A stretch of DNA of 14,304 bases from an uncultured bacterium (GTDB lineage: Bacteria > Pseudomonadota > Alphaproteobacteria > CAISDR01). This document shows, piece by piece, positions 1 through 6,740 of the stretch (its first letter is position 1; every line of letters begins with the position of its first letter). The notes under the pieces were generated by a model. That model was given only the letters and a program-made list of their open reading frames with translations. It searched no databases and was not told the origin of the DNA. The position numbers and the translations under genes are program-made. Location: positions 1 through 14,304 of the forward strand of contig CAISDR010000245.1 of the NCBI GenBank assembly GCA_903884125.1. Direction: 5' to 3'.

Positions 1-1874
1 CGGGATCACTGACCTGGGGTTTTGCACAGATCCTGAAGGCCAACGGTAATCTGCCCGCAATCTGGCAGCCGACATTCGGCGCGGGCCAGGCCCCGGCATT
101 CATGAATGCCGCGATCGATTTCCGTCGCGATATTTTTACCGTCGGTGGCAAGTTCTATTGGGATGCCTGGACGCTGAGCAGCAATATCAAGCACGAACAT
201 AAAGAAGGCACGCAGATCGGCTCGATGGAATTCGGCGGCACTGGTGTTACCACATCCAGCAGTGCGGCAGCGCCAACCACACGCACCACAGGTGTGGTCT
301 ATCTGCCGCAACCGGTCGATTATGACATGAACACGTTCAATCTGACGGCGGCCTACAAACGTGGCCGGTTCCAGACGCAGTTAAGCTATGTGTTCAGCCA
401 GTTCAACGAAAATATCAATAATCTGACGGTTCAAAACCCGTTCCTGTTCACGCCGCTGACCAGTTTCAACAATCTGGCGCCGTCGCTTCTGACAGCGGTC
501 TATGCGCTGCCGCCAACCAATTCCGCTCATCAGCTAAAGGCATTGTTTGGCTATAACTTTGATCCTAAGACGCGGCTGAATGTGAACCTGGGCTATAGCC
601 TGCAGCTTCAGAACGATAATTTCGCGCTTGGTTCCGGCAATGCCCTTGTGCCGCAAATTCCCCCGCGCACCAGTTTCAATGGTCAGATCAATTCCTATTT
701 CGGGAATATCGCCCTGACCGCGCAGCCATTCGACAAGTCTGATCTGCGCATCTCGCTTAGTGTTGATGATCGTGAGAATCAAAGCCCGCGCACACTGTTT
801 GCAACAGTCTACACCCGCAGTGCCAATAACAACGAAGGTCCGTTATATAACCTGCCGTTCAGCTATGACAAGCAGTCCGGCAGCGTTGAATTCGGCTATC
901 GGCTGTTGCCACAGACCAAGATCACAGCCTATGACACGCTGAATTATGAATTCCGCGATTATACCGATACTTCGCGTACGACGACCAATCGGGCAGGCGT
1001 AAAACTGCGCTCTGCCCTGAGCGATGAAATTTTCGGCTCGGTCGGATATGCCCATGAAGACCGTCGTGCCTTACACTACAATGTCTTTGGCTGGTGGCAT
1101 TCCCAGGGTTGCGCGACCACCAGCGGTCCTGGTGACTGCGGCAGTGAACCCAATGGCTTCCTGATGTTCTTCGAGGCACCGCGTGTGCGCGATGAAGTCA
1201 AGGGGATGGTTGATGTTACGCCAAAGGGCGCGTTTACCGGCTCGGTCATGGTGAAATATGCCCGCGACCATTATCCAGATAGCACCTATGGCCTCCGGGA
1301 TAATACCAACCTGTCGGTTGGACCCGATCTGGCCTGGCGTCCAATGCCGACGTTATCGGCCCATGCCTATTACACCTACCAGCAGATCAATCGTGATACG
1401 GCAAGCCTGTACACCAGCGGCGATCCGACGACGACCGGCTATTTCGTACCCTGGACAGAAAAGACCAAGGATTCGACCCAGACCCTGGGTATCAGTGCCA
1501 ATTGGGCGGCCATGCCCGACAAGCTAAATTTAAGCCTCGATTACACCCTGTCCTATGGTGATACGGCCTATGCCCTGGGTGATGGTGGGGCGCTGATTGG
1601 GCCAACCATTGCCAGTCAGGTGACCTTGGCAGCCCTTAACTTCAAGACCATGCCCAATGTCACCACAACGCTCAGTACGATCAGTCTGAAAGGTGCCTAT
1701 GCGATCAGCGACTCCATGGTGCTGACCGTTGGGTATGCCTTCGAAAAGTTCAGCTATTCGGACCCGATGCAGTCTAATGCCACGACCCAATATGCTGATC
1801 TGCTGTTGCCGGGCACCTATACGCCCAATGCTGCCATACATCTGGTAAGCACCGGGCTGCGTTTCCGGTTCTAG
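1..1874 (+). CDS. MtrB/PioB family decahaem-cytochrome-associated outer-membrane beta-barrel (5' end outside window)
   Basis: The reading frame is open from base 3, so the gene begins upstream; the first in-frame ATG (102) is internal. About 623 codons are visible, ending in RFRF-stop, the terminal Phe typical of outer-membrane barrels. The protein is an alternation of short amphipathic strands and polar loops rich in Tyr, Thr and Asn. Family-like stretches include PVDYDMNTFNLTAAYK followed by a QLSY...F segment ending in VQNPF, and the repeated 'FGYRLLP.T..TAYD' pattern. MtrB/PioB proteins form a roughly 26-stranded barrel that sheathes a periplasmic MtrA/PioA multihaem cytochrome, carrying electrons across the outer membrane for metal reduction or Fe(II) oxidation. 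The missing N-terminus would hold the signal peptide and the CXXC motif found in many members. The cytochrome genes are presumably upstream, outside the window. The direction of electron flow cannot be told from this protein. Confidence 0.88.
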   Translation, partial: GSLTWGFAQILKANGNLPAIWQPTFGAGQAPAFMNAAIDFRRDIFTVGGKFYWDAWTLSSNIKHEHKEGTQIGSMEFGGTGVTTSSSAAAPTTRTTGVVYLPQPVDYDMNTFNLTAAYKRGRFQTQLSYVFSQFNENINNLTVQNPFLFTPLTSFNNLAPSLLTAVYALPPTNSAHQLKALFGYNFDPKTRLNVNLGYSLQLQNDNFALGSGNALVPQIPPRTSFNGQINSYFGNIALTAQPFDKSDLRISLSVDDRENQSPRTLFATVYTRSANNNEGPLYNLPFSYDKQSGSVEFGYRLLPQTKITAYDTLNYEFRDYTDTSRTTTNRAGVKLRSALSDEIFGSVGYAHEDRRALHYNVFGWWHSQGCATTSGPGDCGSEPNGFLMFFEAPRVRDEVKGMVDVTPKGAFTGSVMVKYARDHYPDSTYGLRDNTNLSVGPDLAWRPMPTLSAHAYYTYQQINRDTASLYTSGDPTTTGYFVPWTEKTKDSTQTLGISANWAAMPDKLNLSLDYTLSYGDTAYALGDGGALIGPTIASQVTLAALNFKTMPNVTTTLSTISLKGAYAISDSMVLTVGYAFEKFSYSDPMQSNATTQYADLLLPGTYTPNAAIHLVSTGLRFRF

Positions 1875-1900
1875 ACAAGCATCCCCAGGTTCTGGGCTTC

Positions 1901-1928
1901 GGCGCACCTGACGATTGTCAGGTGCGTC
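1901..1928 (+). terminator. Stem-loop after the MtrB/PioB gene
   Basis: A 12-bp stem (1901-1912 with 1917-1928, one G-T pair, the other 11 perfect) closes a GATT loop, 27 bases after the TAG stop at 1872-1874. No U-tract follows, so it may be a weak or factor-assisted terminator or an mRNA 3'-end stabiliser rather than a classical intrinsic terminator. Confidence 0.55.
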
Positions 1929-1970
1929 GAAACTTGTCTATGGTGTCGCCTAATCGAATTAATAAAGCCT

Positions 1971-1976
1971 GGGAGG
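1971..1976 (+). promoter_or_regulatory. Strong ribosome binding site of the acyl-CoA dehydrogenase gene
   Basis: GGGAGG lies six bases before the ATG at 1983 and fixes that start. A weak promoter could lie in the AT-rich stretch 1934-1964 (TTGTCT, then an AATTAATAA region), but the match is too loose to call. Confidence 0.7.
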
Positions 1977-1982
1977 CGCGCC

Positions 1983-3245
1983 ATGAAACCAGCATCAAAT
2001 CTGTCTGCTGCTGAAATTGATGATGAATTGAATAATCTTGCCATGTCAAAGGCCGCGCAACCGTTGTTTGATGCGGTCAAGAAGCATATTGCCGACAACG
2101 TTGCCCCCATGTCAGATGAGTTTCACCGTCTGGGAGAAGGGCGTGCAGACCGGTGGAGCTGGGCGCCAGGCCAGCTCGAACTTCTGGAGATTGCCAAGAA
2201 CAAGGCCAAGGCATCGGGCCTGTGGAATTTCTTCCTGCCAGAGTCCGAAATCGGGCAGGGCCTGACCAATCTCGATTATGCCTATATCGCGGCTGAACTG
2301 GGCAAATATCCGCTGGCATCCGAAACCCTGAACTGTTCGGCTCCTGATACCGGCAATATGGAAGTGCTGGAACGAGTGGGCACCAAAGAACAAAAGGAAC
2401 GCTGGCTGAAGCCGCTGCTCAACGGCGAAATCCGGTCGTGTTATGCGATGACCGAACCTAATGTGGCATCATCGGACGCCAAAAATATTTCGACGCGGGC
2501 TGAACTGGTTGGCGATGAATGGATCATCAATGGCGAGAAATATTATATCTCGGGTGCCGGTGATCCACGCTGCAAGATCATGATCTGCATGGTCAAAACC
2601 AGTCCCGATGCGCCCGCCCATCTTCAGCAAAGCCAGATACTGGTTCCGATGGATACCCCAGGGGTAAATATTCTTGGGCCCATGCATGTCTTTGGACAGG
2701 ACCATGCGCCGCGCGGTCACATGCACATCAAACTGGAAAATGTGCGCGTGCCCAAGGCAAATATGCTGCTGGGTGAAGGGCGCGGATTTGAAATTTCCCA
2801 GTTGCGACTGGGCCCGGGCCGCATTCATCATTGCATGCGCTCAATCGGTCAGGCCGAACGCGCACTGGACCTGATGGTCACACGCGGCATGTCCCGCGAA
2901 GCCTTTGGCAAAAAATTGGTGCATCTGGGCAAGAATCTGGAATTGGTTTCCCGCGCGCGCATCGAAATCGAAGCCATGCGTCTGATGGTACTGAAAGCCG
3001 CGCGCGCCATGGATGTTCTGGGCAATCGCGAAGCGCGCGTATGGGTGTCAATGGTCAAGGCCATGGTGCCCGAAAAAGTCTGCAAGATTATTGATGATGC
3101 GATGCAGATTCATGGGGCGACCGGCGTATCCCAATGGTCACCCCTGTCGGAAATGTATGCCCATCAGCGCCACTTGCGCTTTGCCGATGGTCCGGACGAA
3201 GTCCATCATATGGTTGTGGGCCGCGCCGAACTGGCACGGCATTAA
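1983..3245 (+). CDS. Acyl-CoA dehydrogenase family protein, ACAD10/ACAD11-like
   Basis: This 420-residue protein has the usual length of a soluble FAD-dependent acyl-CoA dehydrogenase, which inserts a trans double bond alpha-beta in an acyl-CoA and passes electrons to ETF. The N-terminal helical domain covers about 20-150. The flavin/substrate signature YAMTEPNVASSDA is at 154-166. The middle beta domain is about 150-265. The C-terminal helical bundle includes LRLGPGRIHH (274-283) and QIHGATG (375-381). Near the C-terminus, FADGPDEVHHMVV (400-412) sits where MCAD-type enzymes carry the catalytic Glu of the YEGT motif. Here the aligned residue is Asp402, as I recall for the ACAD10/11 branch, members of which process hydroxylated acyl-CoAs in animals. 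The exact substrate is unknown. The start is fixed by GGGAGG at 1971-1976. It lies 108 bp after the MtrB/PioB gene on the same strand, separated by a hairpin, so co-transcription is doubtful. Confidence 0.9.
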   Translation: MKPASNLSAAEIDDELNNLAMSKAAQPLFDAVKKHIADNVAPMSDEFHRLGEGRADRWSWAPGQLELLEIAKNKAKASGLWNFFLPESEIGQGLTNLDYAYIAAELGKYPLASETLNCSAPDTGNMEVLERVGTKEQKERWLKPLLNGEIRSCYAMTEPNVASSDAKNISTRAELVGDEWIINGEKYYISGAGDPRCKIMICMVKTSPDAPAHLQQSQILVPMDTPGVNILGPMHVFGQDHAPRGHMHIKLENVRVPKANMLLGEGRGFEISQLRLGPGRIHHCMRSIGQAERALDLMVTRGMSREAFGKKLVHLGKNLELVSRARIEIEAMRLMVLKAARAMDVLGNREARVWVSMVKAMVPEKVCKIIDDAMQIHGATGVSQWSPLSEMYAHQRHLRFADGPDEVHHMVVGRAELARH

Positions 3246-3256
3246 ATTGACCATAC

Positions 3257-3285
3257 GGTGCCTGTGCATGATTTGCACAGGCACC
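3257..3285. terminator. Bidirectional stem-loop between convergent genes
   Basis: A perfect 12-bp stem (3257-3268 paired with 3274-3285) with a 5-base loop TGATT fills most of the 47-bp gap between the stops of the acyl-CoA dehydrogenase gene and the convergent hydrolase gene. Its position suggests a shared terminator. Neither side has a real T-tract. Confidence 0.65.
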
Positions 3286-3292
3286 CGATCGT

Positions 3293-4177
3293 TCACGTCT
3301 TTGGCACGAGCTTTTCCAGCCAGCGGATGACCAGCGATTCAAGGGTGATGCGTTTGTCTGACCATGAATGATCGGTGGCGACATATTGTTCGGTGATCGC
3401 CTTGCCGCCTGCGGCTTTCACCGCCTTGATCAGGTTAACCGAGTCCTGCTTCACAAAATCTTCACTGTATAAGACATATAGGCGTCGGTTGACCAATCTG
3501 GGGGCCAGCGTTGCAAAAGACCAAGCATCCTTGTGCGCCACGATTTCCTGGGCCATTTGGGCACCGGTGACGCCTGCTAGCGATTCGCGATTATTGTCCA
3601 TCGATTTTGCCAGGGTTGCCGGATCACCACCCTGCCACCGGCCACCACCGAAATCGCCCGATGAAAACACCACGGCACCCAATACGCCTTCATCCTGGGC
3701 CAATGTGTGTGCGGCAACCCATCCGCCCATTGAATGTCCGCCGATTGCAATATGGGCAGGATCAATCTTCAGCTTTGCTGCATTGGCAGGTTCACGGACA
3801 TATTTCAGCACGGCTCTGGCATCTTCCAGATTGCCGCCAAAGGAATAGGTGCCGGGGCTGCCCCATGATCCCCGGTAATTGACCATAACAGCGTTCCAGC
3901 CAGCGCGGCGCACCGCCTGCGCCAGATCCAGATTTTTCTCATTGCCCGGCAGTCCATGGAAAAAGACAAATGTGGGGTGGGGGCCGGGGCCATTGGCGGT
4001 ATAGACGATCCCGTTTAATTCAACGTCGCCGCTGGGCACATGTATGACTTCCATCCCGGCAGGGGATTTGGGGTCAACAACCGGATCAGTGAAAATTGAA
4101 CTTGGGATAGGGCCAGCCCAGAGCGGAGTTGTGGTCCAGATCAGTACGGCAACAAGGCAGACAATCAGATTTCGCAT
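3293..4177 (-). CDS. Secreted alpha/beta hydrolase (serine esterase/dienelactone-hydrolase-like)
   Basis: A 294-residue protein starting with a clear Sec signal peptide: MRNL, a hydrophobic core to about residue 18, and a likely cut after PLWA (21). The mature enzyme is therefore predicted to be periplasmic or exported. The alpha/beta-hydrolase fold is shown by the oxyanion-hole HG in FFHGLPGN (72-79), the nucleophile elbow GHSMGG (147-152, Ser149), an acidic residue in LYSEDF (Asp240 or Glu239) and a C-terminal His in ATDHSW (His270). The frame is open further upstream to 4345, but the ATG at 4177 is preferred: it is preceded by GGGGAAA (4185-4191) at good spacing and starts the signal peptide exactly. 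The substrate is unknown; peptidase or carboxylesterase activity are both possible. It is divergent from the OprB-like porin and convergent with the acyl-CoA dehydrogenase gene. Confidence 0.85.
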   Translation of the reverse strand: MRNLIVCLVAVLIWTTTPLWAGPIPSSIFTDPVVDPKSPAGMEVIHVPSGDVELNGIVYTANGPGPHPTFVFFHGLPGNEKNLDLAQAVRRAGWNAVMVNYRGSWGSPGTYSFGGNLEDARAVLKYVREPANAAKLKIDPAHIAIGGHSMGGWVAAHTLAQDEGVLGAVVFSSGDFGGGRWQGGDPATLAKSMDNNRESLAGVTGAQMAQEIVAHKDAWSFATLAPRLVNRRLYVLYSEDFVKQDSVNLIKAVKAAGGKAITEQYVATDHSWSDKRITLESLVIRWLEKLVPKT

Positions 4178-4401
4178 AGCAATTTCCCCATATGGCTTTC
4201 GCACGAAGGCTATCTGCACAGCACACTGTGCTGCAAGCCGACTCACTTCAATTGTATGGTCAGCACCAATTTGGCATTGGATTGACAGCCAATCCCGGCT
4301 AATTGGGTCTGGCGGGATATGTTTTGTCCGGAATAAATCCGTCACATTTTCGATATAGAGTTCCGCTGCGAAATCAATATTACTGGTGGCCTTTGGACCT
4401 G
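4178..4401. promoter_or_regulatory. Divergent promoter region between secreted hydrolase and OprB porin
   Basis: This 224-bp spacer must hold promoters for both flanking genes. On the minus strand, TTGCAG (4236-4231) and ATAGCC (4213-4208) are 17 bases apart, a possible weak promoter for the hydrolase. A 15-bp palindrome (4219-4233) sits inside that spacer. On the porin side there is an inverted repeat GGATTG-N5-CAATCC (4279-4295) overlapping a TTGACA hexamer (4282-4287) for which I see no convincing -10. No small gene was seen here. Confidence 0.45.
4219..4233. repeat. 15-bp palindrome, possible operator
   Basis: CAGCACACTGTGCTG is a perfect 7+1+7 dyad. It lies between the putative -35 and -10 of the leftward hydrolase promoter, a classical repressor position. 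No regulator gene is adjacent, so the binding protein is unknown. Confidence 0.4.
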
Positions 4402-5838
4402 ATGACTTCAGAAATAACGAATACCGATTGGTTGTTCGCTGCGTGCCGATCCACGGAAAAGGCGCTTTCCTTTTGGATCATTGCTGCCGTGCTGGCAAAT
4501 TGTACTTTCGGTTCACCGTCTGCCATGGCGCAGGCAGGTGCATCTGCCGAGGCTGACCCTATTCAATCAACCGCCCCGGATTTCGGCGTGACCGGAGATT
4601 GGGGCGGACTTCGTTCGCACCTTCTGGAGTCAGGTGCAAATATTCAGCTGACACAGATTGGCGAAGCGATAGGCGTTGCCAAAGGTGGACTGCGCCAGCA
4701 TTCAACCGCCGAAGGTCGCCTGCAGGCCGATCTGGACATCAACGGTGCCCAGGCCTTTTCATGGCCGGGATTGACCCTTCACGCCAATAGCTGGGTGCTG
4801 CAGGGCGGCCAGGGCCCAAGCCGGTGTTGCGTCGGTAATATTGCCACTGTCTCCAATATCGAGGCCCGCCCCAGCGCGCGGCTTTTCACCGTGTGGGCGC
4901 AGCAGAGTTTTCTTGAGGACCGGTTATCTGTTCGGGCCGGGAAACTGGCGGCGGATGATGAATTCGCCTCAAGCCAGGTATCTGCGCTGTTTACCAACTC
5001 GGCCTTTGGCTGGCCCACATTCATGGGAGCCAACTTGCCAGCCGGTGGGCCGATCTTTCCCTTGGGTGCGATTGGTGCGCGTATCAAGGCGGCATTTGGA
5101 CAGGACGTAACGATACTGGCGGCGACATTTTCAGGTGATCCGGTAAAGCCCGGACCGGGTGACCCATTAATACGCCAACCGGATGGGCTGTTCTTTGACT
5201 GGGTGGGGGGCAATTTCACCATTGCGGAATTCCAGTTCAGGCCACATCGGGATGACGGGGCTGACCCGAACAATTTTCATGTCGGCATCTGGTTCCATGA
5301 CGGAAATTTCAATGATTTGCGGAACGATCAATTCGGGCGATCACTGGCAGATCCGTTGACCAGTGGTATTGCGCGCCAGCACGGATCTGACTGGGGCGCT
5401 TATGCGATGTGTGATATTCATCTTTGGCGTGATCCGGCAAATACCGGGCGCGATCTGAGTGGCTTTATAACACTGGGCAGCCAGCCCCGTGATCGCAATG
5501 CGGTAAGCCTTATGGTGTCGGCCGGTATCAATTTCCGGGGCATGGCTGAATCGCGTCCGGATGATGTGTTCGGTCTGGCATTTGCCTATCTGCACATGTC
5601 GCAATCGCTGACCAGTCTCGATAACGACTCCTGCAGGTTTTCCGGTATCTGCGGGCCCCGCCGGGATTTTGAATTTCTGGTGGAAATGACGCATCAGATA
5701 GCGATCACGCCGTGGTGGAGCTTGCAGCCCAATCTGCAATATATCGCCCATCCCGGTGGAAACATTTCGCAGCCCGGCACCAATACGGCGATACCTGATG
5801 CAATCTATGGCGGGCTCAGAACCAGCTTCAGGCTTTAG
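4402..5838 (+). CDS. OprB-family carbohydrate-selective porin
   Basis: The predicted product is a 478-residue outer-membrane channel for sugars or other small organic solutes. It has a long N-terminal targeting region with a hydrophobic core (SFWIIAAVLA) and a likely cut after PSAMA. The mature protein opens with the OprB hallmark DFGVTGDWGGLRSHLLESG, then a GEAIGVAKGGLR segment. It continues with TVSNIEARPSARLFTVW, LSVRAGKLAADDEF and LFTNSAFGWPTFMGANLPAGGP, all conserved in the family (PF04966-type). It ends in RLQP-free SFRL, a barrel-like terminus. The ATG at 4402 is chosen because it places the signal peptide near the N-terminus; the frame is open back to 4303 and no strong Shine-Dalgarno decides the matter, so the start is only fairly sure. 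It is divergent from the secreted hydrolase, which suggests a possible hydrolyse-then-import pair. Its stop overlaps the convergent MhpD-like gene by 4 bp. Confidence 0.87.
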   Translation: MTSEITNTDWLFAACRSTEKALSFWIIAAVLANCTFGSPSAMAQAGASAEADPIQSTAPDFGVTGDWGGLRSHLLESGANIQLTQIGEAIGVAKGGLRQHSTAEGRLQADLDINGAQAFSWPGLTLHANSWVLQGGQGPSRCCVGNIATVSNIEARPSARLFTVWAQQSFLEDRLSVRAGKLAADDEFASSQVSALFTNSAFGWPTFMGANLPAGGPIFPLGAIGARIKAAFGQDVTILAATFSGDPVKPGPGDPLIRQPDGLFFDWVGGNFTIAEFQFRPHRDDGADPNNFHVGIWFHDGNFNDLRNDQFGRSLADPLTSGIARQHGSDWGAYAMCDIHLWRDPANTGRDLSGFITLGSQPRDRNAVSLMVSAGINFRGMAESRPDDVFGLAFAYLHMSQSLTSLDNDSCRFSGICGPRRDFEFLVEMTHQIAITPWWSLQPNLQYIAHPGGNISQPGTNTAIPDAIYGGLRTSFRL

Positions 5839-6644
5839 CGGGCAACGATATTTATTTCGGCGAGCCCGTTATCGCCAAATCCAATGGCGACCCGCTCACC
5901 AACCTTTATGTTCAATGGCGGCTGGATACTGCCGGTACTGACCCATTGCCCCTGCATCAGTGGCCGCGACCGGGCCGCACAATGGACCGCCGCGTAAACC
6001 ATCGCATCAAACGGCGCATCAGGTTCGTCAACCAGCACGCCGAACGGGTTGCCATCGACCTGGGCGATCAGACTGCCAAAATCGCACGCCTGCCAGTTCT
6101 CGATGGCAGGCCCGATCAGCACCTGTTCAACACATCCCAGATCTGCCGCCACATAAGCAGGACCGAAATTATGGGTTGACGCATAAGGTCCTGCAAATAT
6201 CACCGCACACCAGTGAACGGCCCCGATCAGACCCTTGGCCGATTCCAGATTCCAGTCGAATTCCTGCGCCGAGGCTGACTGGCCAATTTCGAAAATCAGT
6301 TCTACCGTCAGACTCGCCCGCCAGTTCGCTGGTATAGCCATGGCAATCGGCGCAGAATCCGCCGGGTCCTGCCGGATGATCCGGCCATCCAGTATCGGAC
6401 CCGCGATCCGTTCGGAACGTAATGCCTGCCTGAAGGTGCGGTTGATCGGCTGGGTGCACCAGCCAGCGATATTCTGTTCAAGCAGGCCGATCAGGGTTTC
6501 CTGCACCCGATAAGCCGTAACCAGGTCTGGCGGGGGTGGAGAAGGGAACTGATTAAGGCTCTGACCGGTTTGGCGCGCTTGCGCCAGGTCCTTGGCAGTG
6601 GATAAAATCTGCGCTGGCTCTGGACCGATCCAATCCTTGACCAT
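5835..6644 (-). CDS. MhpD-like 2-keto-4-pentenoate hydratase / FAH-fold protein, apparently lacking metal ligands
   Basis: The 269-residue product has the length and layout of the MhpD/HpcG hydratase-decarboxylase branch of the fumarylacetoacetate-hydrolase fold. Matching regions are LVTAYRVQETLIG (41-53), IAGW (59-62), LTVELIFEIG (112-121), IGAVHW (140-145), and the C-terminal FDAMVYAAVHCAARSRPLMQ to VSTGS (212-239). In E. coli MhpD the metal is bound by a Glu-X-Glu pair and a third Glu. By eye those positions here are Thr113, Glu115 and Val148, and the Lys in the 'GRKVG/GWKVG' motif is Cys63. Hydratase activity is therefore doubtful; a non-catalytic or altered role is possible. The start at 6644 is supported by GAGGGGGAC just upstream; an ATG at 6692 lacks this. 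It is divergent from the alpha/beta hydrolase at 6741 and overlaps the porin gene tail by 4 bp. Confidence 0.75.
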   Translation of the reverse strand: MVKDWIGPEPAQILSTAKDLAQARQTGQSLNQFPSPPPPDLVTAYRVQETLIGLLEQNIAGWCTQPINRTFRQALRSERIAGPILDGRIIRQDPADSAPIAMAIPANWRASLTVELIFEIGQSASAQEFDWNLESAKGLIGAVHWCAVIFAGPYASTHNFGPAYVAADLGCVEQVLIGPAIENWQACDFGSLIAQVDGNPFGVLVDEPDAPFDAMVYAAVHCAARSRPLMQGQWVSTGSIQPPLNIKVGERVAIGFGDNGLAEINIVAR

Positions 6645-6740
6645 GTTGTCCCCCTCATTACGCTCGCCAGCTAAGGCTGTTGTGCCGGTCATTGCAAGTC
6701 TGTTGGCCAGATTCGATCCTGCTATCTCATAGGAATTTAC
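6645..6740. promoter_or_regulatory. Divergent spacer between MhpD-like gene and alpha/beta hydrolase
   Basis: These 96 bp separate two divergent starts and must hold both promoters, or share an upstream one. Both ends carry ribosome sites: GAGGGGGAC reading left into 6644, and AGGA at 6731-6734 reading right into 6741. No pair of hexamers matches a sigma-70 promoter well enough to call. Confidence 0.35.

Noticed and set aside
3375..3848. Open frame of 157 codons opposite the secreted hydrolase
   Set aside because: Covers the nucleophile-elbow region of the real gene on the other strand and has no ribosome site or motif.
4282..4287. TTGACA as the porin -35 box
   Set aside because: No acceptable -10 hexamer at 16-18 bp spacing; left as a possible activator-dependent element only.
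4178..4345. Upstream extension of the secreted hydrolase to an ATG at 4345
   Set aside because: It would add 56 residues before a perfect signal peptide, and the internal ATG at 4177 has a good ribosome site.
4779..5273. Open frame of 164 codons opposite the porin gene
   Set aside because: Antisense to conserved OprB motifs; low-complexity Ser/Pro-rich translation typical of a shadow frame.
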